Shown here: in pieces, positions 42,167 to 51,833 of the stretch
Layout: each line of letters begins with the position of its first letter
Position numbering within the stretch: the stretch's first letter is position 1
Source: Spirochaetota bacterium
GTDB lineage: Bacteria > Spirochaetota > Spirochaetia > Treponematales > Treponemataceae
DNA: 64,000 nt
Reading direction: 5' to 3'
Assembly: GCA_023438065.1 (NCBI GenBank)
Contig: JAEXRH010000008.1
Coordinates: forward strand, 248,001 to 312,000
Program-made: the position numbers and the translations under genes
Notes under the pieces: generated by a model
Told to the model about the DNA's origin: nothing
What the model saw: the letters and a program-made list of their open reading frames with translations, nothing else
The model's database searches: none

Positions 42167-42924
42167 AGAAGGCTCTGCTGTCGTTATCCGTCGTGGCCTT
42201 GCTGTCGGCGCGCGTTTGCGCGATCTCGGGCGACGATGTTTTCCGCGCGCCGGACTCGATTCCCCGTTCGTACGTCGCGGCGATGAACGAAAACCGCGCC
42301 GCGTTCCTCGCCGATCTCGAGCTCGTTCTCGGGGCGGATGCCGCGCGTTCCGACGGTATCCTCGTTCTCGTGGACAAGAAGCATCCGGTCCCTGCCGGCT
42401 TGGTCCCGACTGATCTCGTTACCCTCGCGAAGGGAAAGGCTTACGTCGTCTCCCGCGATGGGCTCTCCCTGAGAAAGGAAGCCGAGGCGGCCCTTGACCG
42501 CATGGCTCGCGCGGCGCTCGCGGACGGGGTCACCCTCGTCGCGAGCTCGTCCTATCGCTCTTACGAATATCAGAAGAAAGTGTACGAGAGAAACGTGCGC
42601 GAGATGGGAGAGGCGGCCGCGAGCCGCGAATCGGCGAAGCCGGGACAGAGCCAGCATCAGCTCGGGACCGCGGTCGACTTCGGCTCGATCACCGACGACT
42701 TCGCCGGCACGAAGGCCGGGCGCTGGCTCGCCGCGCACGCGGGCGAGTACGGATGGTCGGTCTCGTTCCCGCAAGGACTCGAGTCGGTAACCGGATACCG
42801 CTGGGAGTCCTGGCATTATCGGTATGTCGGCGTCGAAGCGACGGCGCTCGCCGATCGATGGTTCGGCGGCGTTCAGCAGTACATGATCGAGTTCGTCGAC
42901 GCCTGGAGAAAATCCGGCAGGTAA
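42163..42924 (+). CDS. D-alanyl-D-alanine carboxypeptidase, VanY/M15B family
   Basis: 253 residues starting with a signal peptide (MKKALLSLSVVALLSARVCA), so the enzyme is exported and trims peptidoglycan stem peptides. Family motifs: KHPVPAGLVP, SSYRSYEYQKKVYER, GQSQHQLGTAVDFGSI (SxHxxGxAxD zinc motif) and ESWHYRYVG (second zinc histidine). The ATG at 42163 overlaps the HAD gene by 4 bp; it is preferred to the ATG at 42139, which lacks a signal start. Confidence 0.92.
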   Translation: MKKALLSLSVVALLSARVCAISGDDVFRAPDSIPRSYVAAMNENRAAFLADLELVLGADAARSDGILVLVDKKHPVPAGLVPTDLVTLAKGKAYVVSRDGLSLRKEAEAALDRMARAALADGVTLVASSSYRSYEYQKKVYERNVREMGEAAASRESAKPGQSQHQLGTAVDFGSITDDFAGTKAGRWLAAHAGEYGWSVSFPQGLESVTGYRWESWHYRYVGVEATALADRWFGGVQQYMIEFVDAWRKSGR

Positions 42925-42933
42925 TCCTTTCCG

Positions 42934-43893
42934 CTATTTCCCGTCCTGCACGTCGCTCGAGCAAAGTCCGTACTGCTCGGGTTGGTGCCCGATTCCCTCG
43001 GGCTCGACGTGCACCATGATGTCATAGACGTCGGGGATGGAGTCGCGTATGGCCCGCTCGACCCGTTCCGCGATCTCGTGCGCCTGGCGCACGGTAAGGT
43101 CCCCGGCGACCTCGATGTCGAGGTCAATGTCCCAGGAGCTCGCCATCTTCCTGATGCGCGCGCGATGCGGGTTGCCCGCCCCGGGCACCGAGCGGACGGC
43201 AGAGAAAAGCGCGCGATAGAGCTCGTCGTCCGCGTTACCGTCCATCAGCTCGAGGTTCTGCTCGCGGAATATTCCGATCGCCGACTTCATGACCCAAAGG
43301 CTCACGAGAAGCGCGGTCACGGCGTCAAGCGCGGGCATGCTGAAAAGTCGCGCGGCGCCGATCCCGATGAAGACGGAGACCGAGATCACGACGTCGTTCG
43401 TCATGTTTTTCGCGTTCGCGAGGATCATGGCGCTACCCGCCTTTTTGCCGAGACGATACTGCGACAGCGCGAGAAGGAGCTTTCCACCGACCGAGAAGGC
43501 GGTGACCGCGAGGGCGACGAGACCCGGGGCCTCGGAAATGCCGCCGTCCCGAAGCCGGTGAAGCGACGAGGTGAAAAGCTGGAATCCCGCGAACATGATG
43601 ACGAAGGCGAGCGCGACGGTGCCGATCGTCTCGGCGCGGTGGTGGCCCCAGGGATGCTCCTTGTCCGACGGCTGGTTGATGACGAACCCGATCGCGAGCG
43701 TCATGAGCGCGATGGCCACGTCGGTCGAGGAGTCGATGCCGTCGCCGAGAACCGCGAGGCTTCCCGCGTAAAGGCCGGTCGCGATCTTCATCGCCGCGAG
43801 GACGAGGTTTCCCGCGAGGGCGATGAACGCCGCTCGCCTGACGAGGACGGTCCTGTCGATATTCTTTCCGGCTTCCTGTACGCTCTCCGCCAT
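42934..43893 (-). CDS. Cation diffusion facilitator (CDF) transporter with unusual site A
   Basis: 319 residues: six membrane helices (~25-205) then a cytoplasmic domain (~215-305) ending near IMVHVEPEG. The HPWGHHRAE loop is a CDF hallmark. At transport site A the usual HxxxD residues differ: helix 2 reads GDGIDSSTDV and helix 5 reads NAKNMTNDVV, so Asp and Asn replace the histidines. Loss of histidines is typical of Mn2+/Fe2+ rather than Zn2+ CDFs, so manganese or iron export is my best guess. Confidence 0.9.
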   Translation of the reverse strand: MAESVQEAGKNIDRTVLVRRAAFIALAGNLVLAAMKIATGLYAGSLAVLGDGIDSSTDVAIALMTLAIGFVINQPSDKEHPWGHHRAETIGTVALAFVIMFAGFQLFTSSLHRLRDGGISEAPGLVALAVTAFSVGGKLLLALSQYRLGKKAGSAMILANAKNMTNDVVISVSVFIGIGAARLFSMPALDAVTALLVSLWVMKSAIGIFREQNLELMDGNADDELYRALFSAVRSVPGAGNPHRARIRKMASSWDIDLDIEVAGDLTVRQAHEIAERVERAIRDSIPDVYDIMVHVEPEGIGHQPEQYGLCSSDVQDGK

Positions 43894-43903
43894 GGTGATC
43901 CCC

Positions 43904-44938
43904 CTATGCGTAGAAATCCCTTACCGCGTTCGCGATGGTAGACACGTGGTCCCGGGTAATCCAGTAATGCGTTACGAAACGGAGCGTCCTCGATTGATCG
44001 AAAGGATTGACGAGTATTCCGCGTTCCTTCATGAACTCGACGAAGGCTTCGCCGTCGATGGACTGGTTGGCCTCGTGCGAGAAGAAAACCATGTTGATGT
44101 CGACGGTCGCGGGATCGACGATGGCGCCGGGAATCTCGGCGAGTTTCTGCGCGAGAAGCCGCGCGTTGTCGTGGTCGAGGTCGAGCCTGAGCCGCATTTC
44201 CTTGAGCGCGATGAGGCCCGCCGCGGCGAGAATCCCCGCCTGCCTGAGCCCGCCGCCCATGAGTTTCCTTCCGCGCCTCGCCTGATCGATGAATTTTCGC
44301 GTTCCGGCGAGCATCGAACCGACGGGCGCGCACAGCCCTTTCGAGAGGCAGAACATGACCGAGTCGGCGTATTGGGTCACGTCCTTGGCCTGGACGCCGA
44401 GGCTCGTTGCCGCGTTGAAAAGCCGCGCGCCGTCGAGATGGATCGGAAGGTGGTTACGGTCCGCGACGCGGCGGATACCTTCCATCGCCTGAAGGCTCAT
44501 GACGCGACCGTTGGAGTGCGCGTTCTCGAGGCAGATGAGGCTCGTTTTCGGCTCGTGGATGTCGTCGCCGACGCGTATCCTCGGCTCGACGAGATCGGCG
44601 CGAAGGAGGGTAGTACCGCAATCGACGGAGCGAAGCTGAACGCCCGCGATTACGGCCGAGGAGCCGACCTCGTGCTGGACGATATGGCAGTGTTCGTCAA
44701 GGATAACTTCGCTGCCCCTCGGGCAGTGGGTGAAAAGCGCGAGTTGGTTTCCGAAAGTCCCGGAGGGGACGAAAAGCGCGGCTTCCTTTCCGGAGAGACT
44801 CGCGGCGTACAGTTCGAGCTCCCTCACGGTCGGGTCGTCGCCATAGACGTCGTCGCCGACCGGCGCCTTGGCCATGGCCTCGCGCATCTCGGGGGTCGGC
44901 CAGGTAACGGTGTCGCTTCGTAAATCGATGTAGTTCAT
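43904..44938 (-). CDS. ltaE: Low-specificity L-threonine aldolase
   Basis: PLP enzyme cleaving threonine or allo-threonine to glycine and acetaldehyde. 344 residues beginning IDLRSDTVTWPTPEMREAM, with VPSGTFGNQLAL, LENAHSNGRVM, LDGARLFNAA and the PLP lysine in FCLSKGLCAPVGS, all family features. Its glycine product links to the one-carbon genes elsewhere in the window. It lies 10 nt before the CDF gene and may be co-transcribed with it. Confidence 0.95.
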   Translation of the reverse strand: MNYIDLRSDTVTWPTPEMREAMAKAPVGDDVYGDDPTVRELELYAASLSGKEAALFVPSGTFGNQLALFTHCPRGSEVILDEHCHIVQHEVGSSAVIAGVQLRSVDCGTTLLRADLVEPRIRVGDDIHEPKTSLICLENAHSNGRVMSLQAMEGIRRVADRNHLPIHLDGARLFNAATSLGVQAKDVTQYADSVMFCLSKGLCAPVGSMLAGTRKFIDQARRGRKLMGGGLRQAGILAAAGLIALKEMRLRLDLDHDNARLLAQKLAEIPGAIVDPATVDINMVFFSHEANQSIDGEAFVEFMKERGILVNPFDQSRTLRFVTHYWITRDHVSTIANAVRDFYA

Positions 44939-45051
44939 TATCGGGAAACTGTACTATAAAGCGCCGCGCAGGACAAGGCGTTTCGAGAATGTTGGCGCAG
45001 GAGAACTCCGCTTGACGTCGTCGCTCCCGCGTTTCATTCGACCGGCGCGGT

Positions 45052-46413
45052 CTATCGATTTTCGGATCCGGCGAGATGCGAATCCCTCTTGATCACTCGT
45101 CGGAGGATAAGGAATCCGATCGTCGCCATGAGCGCGTCAACGATCGGCTGCGCGAAAACGAGACCGTTGAAACCGAACGCCGCGTCGAGCGCGAATACGA
45201 GTGGAATGTAGAACAGTCCCTGGCGGCCCATCGAGAGAATGAGGGACGGGACCGCCTTCCCGATCGCCTGGAGGCAGTTCATCACGATCATGGCGATGCC
45301 CACGGCGGGGGCCGAGCATGACATCGCGAGGAGAATGTACGATCCGCGCGACACGACTTCGGGAATATCGGAGAACGCCGCGACGAGGTATTTGCCGGTA
45401 ATCGTGAACGACGCGAAAAGGACCATTCCGATCGCGACGGCGAGCTTCATGCTCGTCCTGAGGATCGCGGCGAGGCGTTTCCGGTTTCCCGCGCCGTAGT
45501 TGTAGCCGTATAGCGGTAGGCAACCGGTCGCGAGGCCGACGAGGGTCAGGATGATGATGCTGTTGACCTTGCTCGCGATTCCCATTGCCGCGAGGAACGC
45601 CGAGCCGTACACGCACGCGAGGTTGTTCGTGACGATCACCGCGAGCGACATGAGCGCCTGGTTGATCCCCGAGGGAATACCGATCGAGAAGATCTCCCGG
45701 AAGTACTCGCTGTGAAAAACCTTCGCGCCGAACGTGATGCGGAGGATCGACTTCCGGGCATAGCACCAAAGATACCAGAGAATGCCTGCCGCGTTCGCCG
45801 TGACCGTCGCCCATGCCGAGCCCGCGATTCCCCATCCGAAGGCGAATATCATCACGGGATTGAGGACGATATTTACGACCGAGCCAAGGATCATGCCCTT
45901 CATCGCGTTGACCGCCCCGCCTTCCGCGCGGATCATGATTCCGAGGGAAAAATTTCCCATGATTGTGACCGAGCCGATGATGAGGGGAACGAGGTATGCG
46001 CGCGTTGGGCCGATGTCGGCGTCCCTTGCGCCGATGAGGAAAAGGATCGGGTCGAGGAATGCGAGACTGAGGACGGTTACGACCAGGGCTATGGCGACGA
46101 TGAGATAGAACGAAAGGCCGACGATCTCGCCTGCCTCGCGCGCCTTTTTCATCCCGAGGTACCGGGAAATCACCGACGCGGAGCCGACTCCGATGATGCT
46201 CCCGATTCCCATCATGATCATGAAGAAGGGAAAGCCGAGGTTCGCCGCCGCGAGCTGGTTGACGTCGTTCATCCTTCCGACGAAGAAGGTGTCCACCATG
46301 TTATAGAGGACCTGGACGATCATGCCGAGTATGACCGGCGCGGCCATCGATATGATGGCCTTGAGCGGCGGCGTCTCGGCGAGCACCGTCATGCGGGAAT
46401 TTTCGGAATCCAT
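45052..46413 (-). CDS. MATE-family efflux transporter
   Basis: 453 residues with 12 predicted helices in two homologous halves. The first begins with the MATE signature VILGMIVQVLYNMVDTFFVG, followed by GFPFFMIMMGIGSIIGVGSAS; the second half contains SGINQALMSLAVIVTNNLA. MATE proteins export drugs or metabolites using Na+ or H+. It lies 12 nt downstream of a MarR regulator gene, which probably represses it. Confidence 0.92.
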   Translation of the reverse strand: MDSENSRMTVLAETPPLKAIISMAAPVILGMIVQVLYNMVDTFFVGRMNDVNQLAAANLGFPFFMIMMGIGSIIGVGSASVISRYLGMKKAREAGEIVGLSFYLIVAIALVVTVLSLAFLDPILFLIGARDADIGPTRAYLVPLIIGSVTIMGNFSLGIMIRAEGGAVNAMKGMILGSVVNIVLNPVMIFAFGWGIAGSAWATVTANAAGILWYLWCYARKSILRITFGAKVFHSEYFREIFSIGIPSGINQALMSLAVIVTNNLACVYGSAFLAAMGIASKVNSIIILTLVGLATGCLPLYGYNYGAGNRKRLAAILRTSMKLAVAIGMVLFASFTITGKYLVAAFSDIPEVVSRGSYILLAMSCSAPAVGIAMIVMNCLQAIGKAVPSLILSMGRQGLFYIPLVFALDAAFGFNGLVFAQPIVDALMATIGFLILRRVIKRDSHLAGSENR

Positions 46414-46425
46414 GGGAAAGCTCCT

Positions 46426-46863
46426 TTAATCGGACAGAAGGGAAAGGTCTCGCGCGATCGTCTTGAGCGCCTCGACGAAGCGCGCGCGCTCGGCGGGCTC
46501 GAGACGAACGAGAAGCGATTCAACGTGAGAACGGAATCGTACGTCGATCTTTCGGGCGAGGCAGGCGCCGCGGGAAGTCGGCTTGACGGAGAACGACCGT
46601 CGATCGTCGTCCTGCCGAACCCTTTCGACGAGATCGAGCGATTCGAGCGTGTCGACGACGGCGGTGAGCGATCCTTTCTCGAGACCGGCCTCGCGGCTCA
46701 GCGTTTGCATCGGAGCTCCCTCGAGCCTCCACGCGATCATGAGAACGCGTTTCTGGCTGTCGCCGAGCGGGGGCTCGAAATCCGGATGCTCGAAACCGCG
46801 AAAAATCGCGTTCTTGAGGCCGAACGCCCGCGTGACGGCAAGCGCGAGATCCTTGTCAATCAT
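46426..46863 (-). CDS. MarR-family transcriptional regulator
   Basis: 145 residues with a winged helix: LGDSQKRVLMIAWRLEGAPM, recognition region MQTLSREAGLEKGSLTAVVDTLE, and wing LVERVRQDDDRRSFSVKPT with the conserved D-x-R. It precedes the MATE gene in one operon. A palindrome overlaps its promoter, so it is probably autoregulated and released by a ligand exported by the MATE pump. The transcript start is so close to the ATG that no ribosome-binding site fits. Confidence 0.93.
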   Translation of the reverse strand: MIDKDLALAVTRAFGLKNAIFRGFEHPDFEPPLGDSQKRVLMIAWRLEGAPMQTLSREAGLEKGSLTAVVDTLESLDLVERVRQDDDRRSFSVKPTSRGACLARKIDVRFRSHVESLLVRLEPAERARFVEALKTIARDLSLLSD

Positions 46864-46883
46864 TAGTTAGAAAACTAACTATA
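46864..46883 (-). promoter_or_regulatory. MarR operator and -10 region
   Basis: TAGTTAG (46864-46870) and CTAACTA (46875-46881) are perfect 7-bp arms around AAAA. On the minus strand the repeat overlaps TATAGT (46878-46883) and runs up to 1 nt from the ATG at 46863. TTGACC lies upstream as a possible -35. Repressor binding would block the promoter. Confidence 0.7.
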
Positions 46884-47101
46884 TGGCGCGGAAAGGTCAA
46901 GAGGGACTTCGCTGATTTTACGTTACGCTGACAATGGGAAAAAATTTCCCGATCGGGAAATAACGGCCCCTGAAAAAAGCGCGCGTGAAACGCTCGTTAC
47001 GGGGAAGGGAATCATGGTATAGTATGGAGTGGCGCGTGTTTCAAACGGTTTAAATTGATGGCACGTTTCTTGCTAAAGTGTGCGGTAAGGGAGATTGGGA
47101 A

Positions 47102-48463
47102 ATGAAAAATACCTGCCGGGCGCGCGTATGCGTCGCCCGGGCGACACTTGTCGCGTTGTGCGTCATCGGGGCGATCACGGGCTGCGCGGGAAGGAAAGGA
47201 TCGGCGGGAAAACCGGCGTATGAATACGCGGTGATCGCCCGGGGCGCGATAGAGAAGGCCGTATCGTCAAGCGGCAAGCTCGAGCCCGTGTCCTCGGTGA
47301 GCGTTCTCGCCCAGATGAGCGGAACCGTCGATAAGGTTTTCGTCGACTATAACGACCGCGTCACGAAGGGTCAGGTTCTCGCGGCGCTCAATACCGACAT
47401 GCTCCGGCTTCAGCAGGAAAAAGCCCGGGCCGCGGTCGAGAAGGCGCGCGCGACGCGGGATCTCAATTCGATCAACTACGGAAACCAGCTCAAGCTCGCC
47501 GAGAAAGGCCTTGTCTCGTCTTTCGAGACGAAGCAGGCAAAGACCACGCTCGACGTCTCGAGCGCGGATGTCGTGTCCGCCGAGGCGGAGCTTCGCGTCA
47601 TCGAGACGGAGATCAACCAGTACGCGTTCATCAAGTCCCCGATTACGGGCGTCGTGCTGCAGCGGAACGTGGACGCCGGGCAGAACGTCGTCGAGGGATC
47701 GAGCAGCAACTCGTCGTCGCTGTTCACGATCGCGGAAGATCTCACGAAGATGGAGATAGAGGCGACCGTCGACGAGATCGACATCGCGTCCATCCGCGAA
47801 GGGCTGCCGGTCCGTTTCACGGTGGAGGCGCTCCCGGGAAAGCGATTCGCGGGAAGCGTCGAGACGATTCGCCTCGTCCCGACGACGACCGATAACGTCG
47901 TTTCGTATACCGTCATCGTCGCGCTCGCCAACTCTGACGGGGCGCTTCTTCCCGGAATGACGGCGGACGTGGCGTTCATCGTGTCCCGAAGGGATGACGC
48001 CCTGCTCGTCCCGAACGCCGCGCTTCGATACGAGCCGACGACCCTTTCGGAGGAGGAGATCGCGAAACGGGTTCTCGAGGCCGAACTTGCGCTTCTTTCT
48101 CCCGAGGAACGGGCGAAGGCGCTCGAGGCGAACGGAACGAAGGACGCGACGCCCGCGCGGCCGAGGAAATCAGGCGGGCTTTTCTCGCTGATGTCGGGTC
48201 CGCGCTTCCCCCGCGGCGGTCCTCCCGGAGGAATCGCGCAGCGGGGAAACGGTACCCGCCCGAAAATGACCGACCCCTCGTCGGGGGCGCCCTCCGCGCA
48301 GATGGTGAAGAATCTCTGGACCGTCGACGGTAGCGGCGAGCTTGGCGTCATTCGCGTCGTCACGGGCGTTTCCGACGGGACGAATACCGAGGTGTCCCCC
48401 GTCGCGGGACAGGATCTCGAGCTCGAGGGCATGAAAGTGATCGTGAAGGAAAGGGCCGACTGA
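47102..48463 (+). CDS. MacA-like periplasmic adaptor lipoprotein
   Basis: 453 residues with a lipoprotein signal (lipobox GAITGC). A lipoyl/barrel-sandwich domain (SVLAQMSGTVDKVFVDYND...GVVLQRNVDAGQNV) surrounds a coiled-coil hairpin (residues ~100-170), followed by a beta-barrel domain (EATVDEIDIASIREGLPVRF). The C-terminal part contains a long Pro/Gly-rich insert (~residues 350-410). It links the MacB ABC permease to the TolC-like channel encoded downstream. GGGAG lies 8 nt before the ATG. Confidence 0.9.
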   Translation: MKNTCRARVCVARATLVALCVIGAITGCAGRKGSAGKPAYEYAVIARGAIEKAVSSSGKLEPVSSVSVLAQMSGTVDKVFVDYNDRVTKGQVLAALNTDMLRLQQEKARAAVEKARATRDLNSINYGNQLKLAEKGLVSSFETKQAKTTLDVSSADVVSAEAELRVIETEINQYAFIKSPITGVVLQRNVDAGQNVVEGSSSNSSSLFTIAEDLTKMEIEATVDEIDIASIREGLPVRFTVEALPGKRFAGSVETIRLVPTTTDNVVSYTVIVALANSDGALLPGMTADVAFIVSRRDDALLVPNAALRYEPTTLSEEEIAKRVLEAELALLSPEERAKALEANGTKDATPARPRKSGGLFSLMSGPRFPRGGPPGGIAQRGNGTRPKMTDPSSGAPSAQMVKNLWTVDGSGELGVIRVVTGVSDGTNTEVSPVAGQDLELEGMKVIVKERAD

Positions 48464-48465
48464 AG

Positions 48466-49233
48466 ATGGGCGTCATAGAACTGCGCGGGATCAAGCGACT
48501 GTACGCGCTCGGGGACGTGACGGTGCGGGCGATTCGCGGGCTCGACCTTTCCGTCGCCGAAGGCGAGTTCGTCTCGATAATGGGGCCCTCCGGTTCGGGA
48601 AAGTCTACGCTGATGAATATCCTCGGGTGTCTCGACAAGCCGACCGAAGGGACGTATCTTCTCGAGGGCTTCGATACCTCGAAGGCCTCCTCCGACGAGG
48701 CGGCCCGCATACGGAACGAGAAGATCGGTTTCGTGTTCCAGGGTTTCAACCTTCTCGCGAGAACGACCGCGATCGAGAACGTCGAGCTACCCCTTTTTTA
48801 CGGGCGCTCGGGACGCCGCCGCGATCAGAGGCGGCTCGCGATGAAGGCGCTCGAGGAGGTCGGCCTCGCCGATCGGTACCATCACGTGCCCTCGCAGCTC
48901 TCGGGCGGGCAGCAACAGCGCGTCGCGATCGCGAGGGCTATGGTAAACGACCCCGCCTTCATCCTCGCCGACGAGCCGACCGGGAATCTCGACACCGAGA
49001 TGACGCTCGAGATCATGTCGCTCTTTCAGGACCTTAACGGACGCGGAAAGACTATCGTGATGGTCACCCACGAGCCCGAGGTGGCCGCGTTCACCAAGCG
49101 AATCATAACGATGCGGGACGGGGCCATGGTTTCCGACCTCGCGGTGAGCGGGCGGAAAAGCGCCGCCGAGGCGCTCGCCGAATGGAAGCGGACGAACAGC
49201 CTCATCGCCCGGTCAGAGGGGGCGAGAACGTGA
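48466..49233 (+). CDS. MacB-type ABC transporter ATP-binding protein (LolD/FtsE group)
   Basis: 255 residues with Walker [11 protein letters not shown], signature [15 protein letters not shown], Walker [13 protein letters not shown] and the H-loop MVTHEPE, typical of the MacB/LolD/FtsE group that powers mechanotransmission exporters. It lies 2 nt after the adaptor gene, and its stop overlaps the permease start (GTGA). Unlike E. coli MacB, ATPase and permease are separate chains. Confidence 0.93.
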   Translation: MGVIELRGIKRLYALGDVTVRAIRGLDLSVAEGEFVSIMGPSGSGKSTLMNILGCLDKPTEGTYLLEGFDTSKASSDEAARIRNEKIGFVFQGFNLLARTTAIENVELPLFYGRSGRRRDQRRLAMKALEEVGLADRYHHVPSQLSGGQQQRVAIARAMVNDPAFILADEPTGNLDTEMTLEIMSLFQDLNGRGKTIVMVTHEPEVAAFTKRIITMRDGAMVSDLAVSGRKSAAEALAEWKRTNSLIARSEGART

Positions 49234-50423
49234 CGGCGAGCAAACTGATACAGTTTTCGTTCAGGAGCATATTGAGGAACCGGATGCGGAGTCTCCTCAC
49301 CTCGCTCGGGATCATCATCGGCGTATGCTCGGTGATCGTCATGGTCGCGATCGGCGAAGGGTCCCGGCGCGAGATAACCCGCCAAATCGCGTCGATGGGC
49401 ACGAACCTCATCAACGTGATGCCGATGCGCGGCCCGGACGCGGTGAACGCGCTCACGCGCGCCGACGTGAGGAAGATCCGCGCGGAGGCGAGCTACGTCA
49501 GGGCCATATCCGGGATCGTCCGCGGCTCGTTCGACGTAGTCGGCGGGATGGGGGACTGGCAGACGAGCGTCCTGGGCGTCGAGCCCGATTACCTCGTCAT
49601 CAAGGAGTGGCCGGTCGCCTCGGGCGAATTTTTCGGCCTCGAGGACCTCGCCGCGCGCGCGAAGGTCGCCGTCGTCGGAAAGACCGTCGCGAGGGAACTG
49701 TTCGGTTCGCTCGATCCCGTCGGATCCTCGATCAGGATCGGCTCGACGCCGTTCACGATCGTCGGCGTGCTCGCCGGGAAAGGCGCGAGCGGGATGGGCG
49801 ACGACCAGGACGACGTGATCATGGTCCCGCTCGATACCGCGATCGCGCGCCTCAGCCGGGACAGGAACCTCAACATGATCGCCGTGAGCGTCACCAAAGA
49901 AGGCCTCATGGACCGGGCGCAGGCGGAGATCGACGAGATCCTTCGCGAGTCGCATCGGCTCGGGCGTTTCGCGGACGCGGACTACCGGATCATGAACATG
50001 GCCGACATCATCAAGACCGCGTCGCAGACCTCGAAGTCGCTCACGATGCTTCTCGCCGCGATCGCGGGCGTTTCGCTCGTGGTCGGCGGGATCGGCATCA
50101 TGAACATCATGCTCGTTTCGGTGACGGAACGGACGCGCGAGATCGGCATCAGGATGTCGGTCGGCGCGCGAAAGCGCGATATCCTTTTCCAGTTTCTCTC
50201 GGAATCGGTGATCCTGAGCCTCATGGGCGGCCTGATCGGCATCGTTCTCGCGCTCGCGATATGCCGGGCGCTCACCGCGTTCGCGGGATTGCCCACGCTG
50301 ATAAATCCCGCCGTGATAGCGGTGTCCGCGGCCTTCGCGGTGATCGTCGGCGTATTCTTCGGCTTCTATCCCGCGCGCAAGGCCGCGTCCCTGTATCCGA
50401 TAGAGGCGTTGCGGTATGAATGA
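49230..50423 (+). CDS. MacB-type ABC transporter permease
   Basis: 397 residues. An N-terminal helix (RSLLTSLGIIIGVCSVIVMVAIGEG) and a MacB-type periplasmic core (~residues 55-260) are followed by three C-terminal helices, with the FtsX signature GGIGIMNIMLVSVTERTREI and AREKR-type coupling region. The GTG start at 49230 overlaps the ATPase gene by 4 bp and has AGGGGG 7 nt upstream. With the neighbouring genes it should form a MacAB-TolC exporter for peptides, lipids or drugs. Confidence 0.92.
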   Translation: MTASKLIQFSFRSILRNRMRSLLTSLGIIIGVCSVIVMVAIGEGSRREITRQIASMGTNLINVMPMRGPDAVNALTRADVRKIRAEASYVRAISGIVRGSFDVVGGMGDWQTSVLGVEPDYLVIKEWPVASGEFFGLEDLAARAKVAVVGKTVARELFGSLDPVGSSIRIGSTPFTIVGVLAGKGASGMGDDQDDVIMVPLDTAIARLSRDRNLNMIAVSVTKEGLMDRAQAEIDEILRESHRLGRFADADYRIMNMADIIKTASQTSKSLTMLLAAIAGVSLVVGGIGIMNIMLVSVTERTREIGIRMSVGARKRDILFQFLSESVILSLMGGLIGIVLALAICRALTAFAGLPTLINPAVIAVSAAFAVIVGVFFGFYPARKAASLYPIEALRYE

Positions 50424-50439
50424 CAAGGAGACTCGATCG

Positions 50440-51801
50440 ATGAAGATACGGGCAATGATCGTCGCGCTATTCGCGCTCGCCCCGTTCGGAATTCCCGCCG
50501 CGATCGGCGCCGAAGGTACCGGGGTCGAATCCCTGACGCTCGATCGCGCCCGCGCGCTCGCGCTCGCATCCTCGAGAACGCTCGCGAGTCTCGGACTGTC
50601 CGTCGAGAGCGCGGGCGTCGACGAGCGGCTCCAGCGCTACGAGGGCCTTCCCTCGCTCACTCTTTCGGCTTCCGCGTCGGCCTCGGCGCCCGCTGCCCCG
50701 GGACTTTCCGTAACCGACACGGTCGCCGCGGGCGTCTCGGTCGGCGCGACGCAAACCCTCTATTCGGGCGGAAGGAATCGCCTCCTTTCGGGCATCGCCG
50801 CGCTTTCCACGGCGCAGGCGCGCGAGAAGGCGCGCGCGGGCTATTACGCCTGTCTCGACGCGGTGGACTCGGCCTGGTATTCCCTCCTCGAGGCCCACGC
50901 GACCAGGGAAAGCGCCGAGGCCGCGATCCGGTCGAGCGACGCGAGCCTCGAGATCGCCAATGCCCGCCGCGAGATCGGGGCCGCCTCGATGGCAGACTGC
51001 CTCGAGGCGGAAGCGAACGCCGCGTCCGCCCGGGCGAACCTCGGGCAGGCCGAGCGCGACGTATCGGTCTATTCGGCGAAGCTCGCCTCCCTCACGGGCG
51101 TCGGGAAGATCAGCGGGATCGAACGTCCCGATTTCGCCTCGTACGATTCCCTCGTCGCGCGCCTTTCGACGCTTGAGGAAGAGGGAATCGAGTCGATCGT
51201 CGCGGCGATTCAGGATCGCGCGCTCGCGGAGAATCCCGCTCTCGCCTCGTCGCGGCTCGCGCTCGAGAAGGCCGGCCGTTCGGTCGATCTCGGGAAAGCC
51301 GCGTATCTGCCGACCCTGTCCGCGGGGATTTCGACCGGTCTCGACTACGCCGTCGTTAACGGGCTCTCGGATCCCGCGGTGCGCTTCTCCCTGACGGGGA
51401 ACGTCCCGCTCGACGCCTGGTCGACCGCCGCGTCGGTGGAGAAGTCCCGGGTCGAGGAGCGCCAGGCTTCGCTCGGGGCCGACGAGGACGCGAGCGCGCT
51501 CAAGATCGACGTGGCTCAGGCGTTGTACGGCTGCGTTTCCGCCGCGCGAACGATCGTGTCGTCGGAAAAGGCCGTCGAGTACGCGGAAATCAACTACGAG
51601 AACCGGCTCGAGCAGTACCGGCTCGGCGCGGCGTCGGTGTCCGAGCTCGCCTCCGCCGCCTCGCTCGCCGCGGCGAGCCGGGGATCGCTCATCAAGGCTC
51701 GGTACACTTTGTTGCGGAGTCTCTCGACGCTCCGCACCCTCGGCGCCTTCGGCTCGGACGGCGAGGTGCTCGCCGCGATGGGGTACGATGCGGGGGAGTA
51801 G
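50440..51801 (+). CDS. TolC-family outer-membrane channel protein
   Basis: 453 residues with a signal peptide (ALFALAPFGIPAAIGA). Two homologous outer-membrane efflux-protein repeats follow: VESLTLDRARALALASSRTL and the second near LAENPALASSRLALEKAGRS. Long Ala-rich helices form the periplasmic tunnel. It completes the MacA-MacB-TolC exporter, 16 nt after the permease gene, with AAGGAG 9 nt before the ATG. Confidence 0.9.
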   Translation: MKIRAMIVALFALAPFGIPAAIGAEGTGVESLTLDRARALALASSRTLASLGLSVESAGVDERLQRYEGLPSLTLSASASASAPAAPGLSVTDTVAAGVSVGATQTLYSGGRNRLLSGIAALSTAQAREKARAGYYACLDAVDSAWYSLLEAHATRESAEAAIRSSDASLEIANARREIGAASMADCLEAEANAASARANLGQAERDVSVYSAKLASLTGVGKISGIERPDFASYDSLVARLSTLEEEGIESIVAAIQDRALAENPALASSRLALEKAGRSVDLGKAAYLPTLSAGISTGLDYAVVNGLSDPAVRFSLTGNVPLDAWSTAASVEKSRVEERQASLGADEDASALKIDVAQALYGCVSAARTIVSSEKAVEYAEINYENRLEQYRLGAASVSELASAASLAAASRGSLIKARYTLLRSLSTLRTLGAFGSDGEVLAAMGYDAGE

Positions 51802-51833
51802 CGTGTCAGGGGACGAGGCGCGGGCGGCGACGG

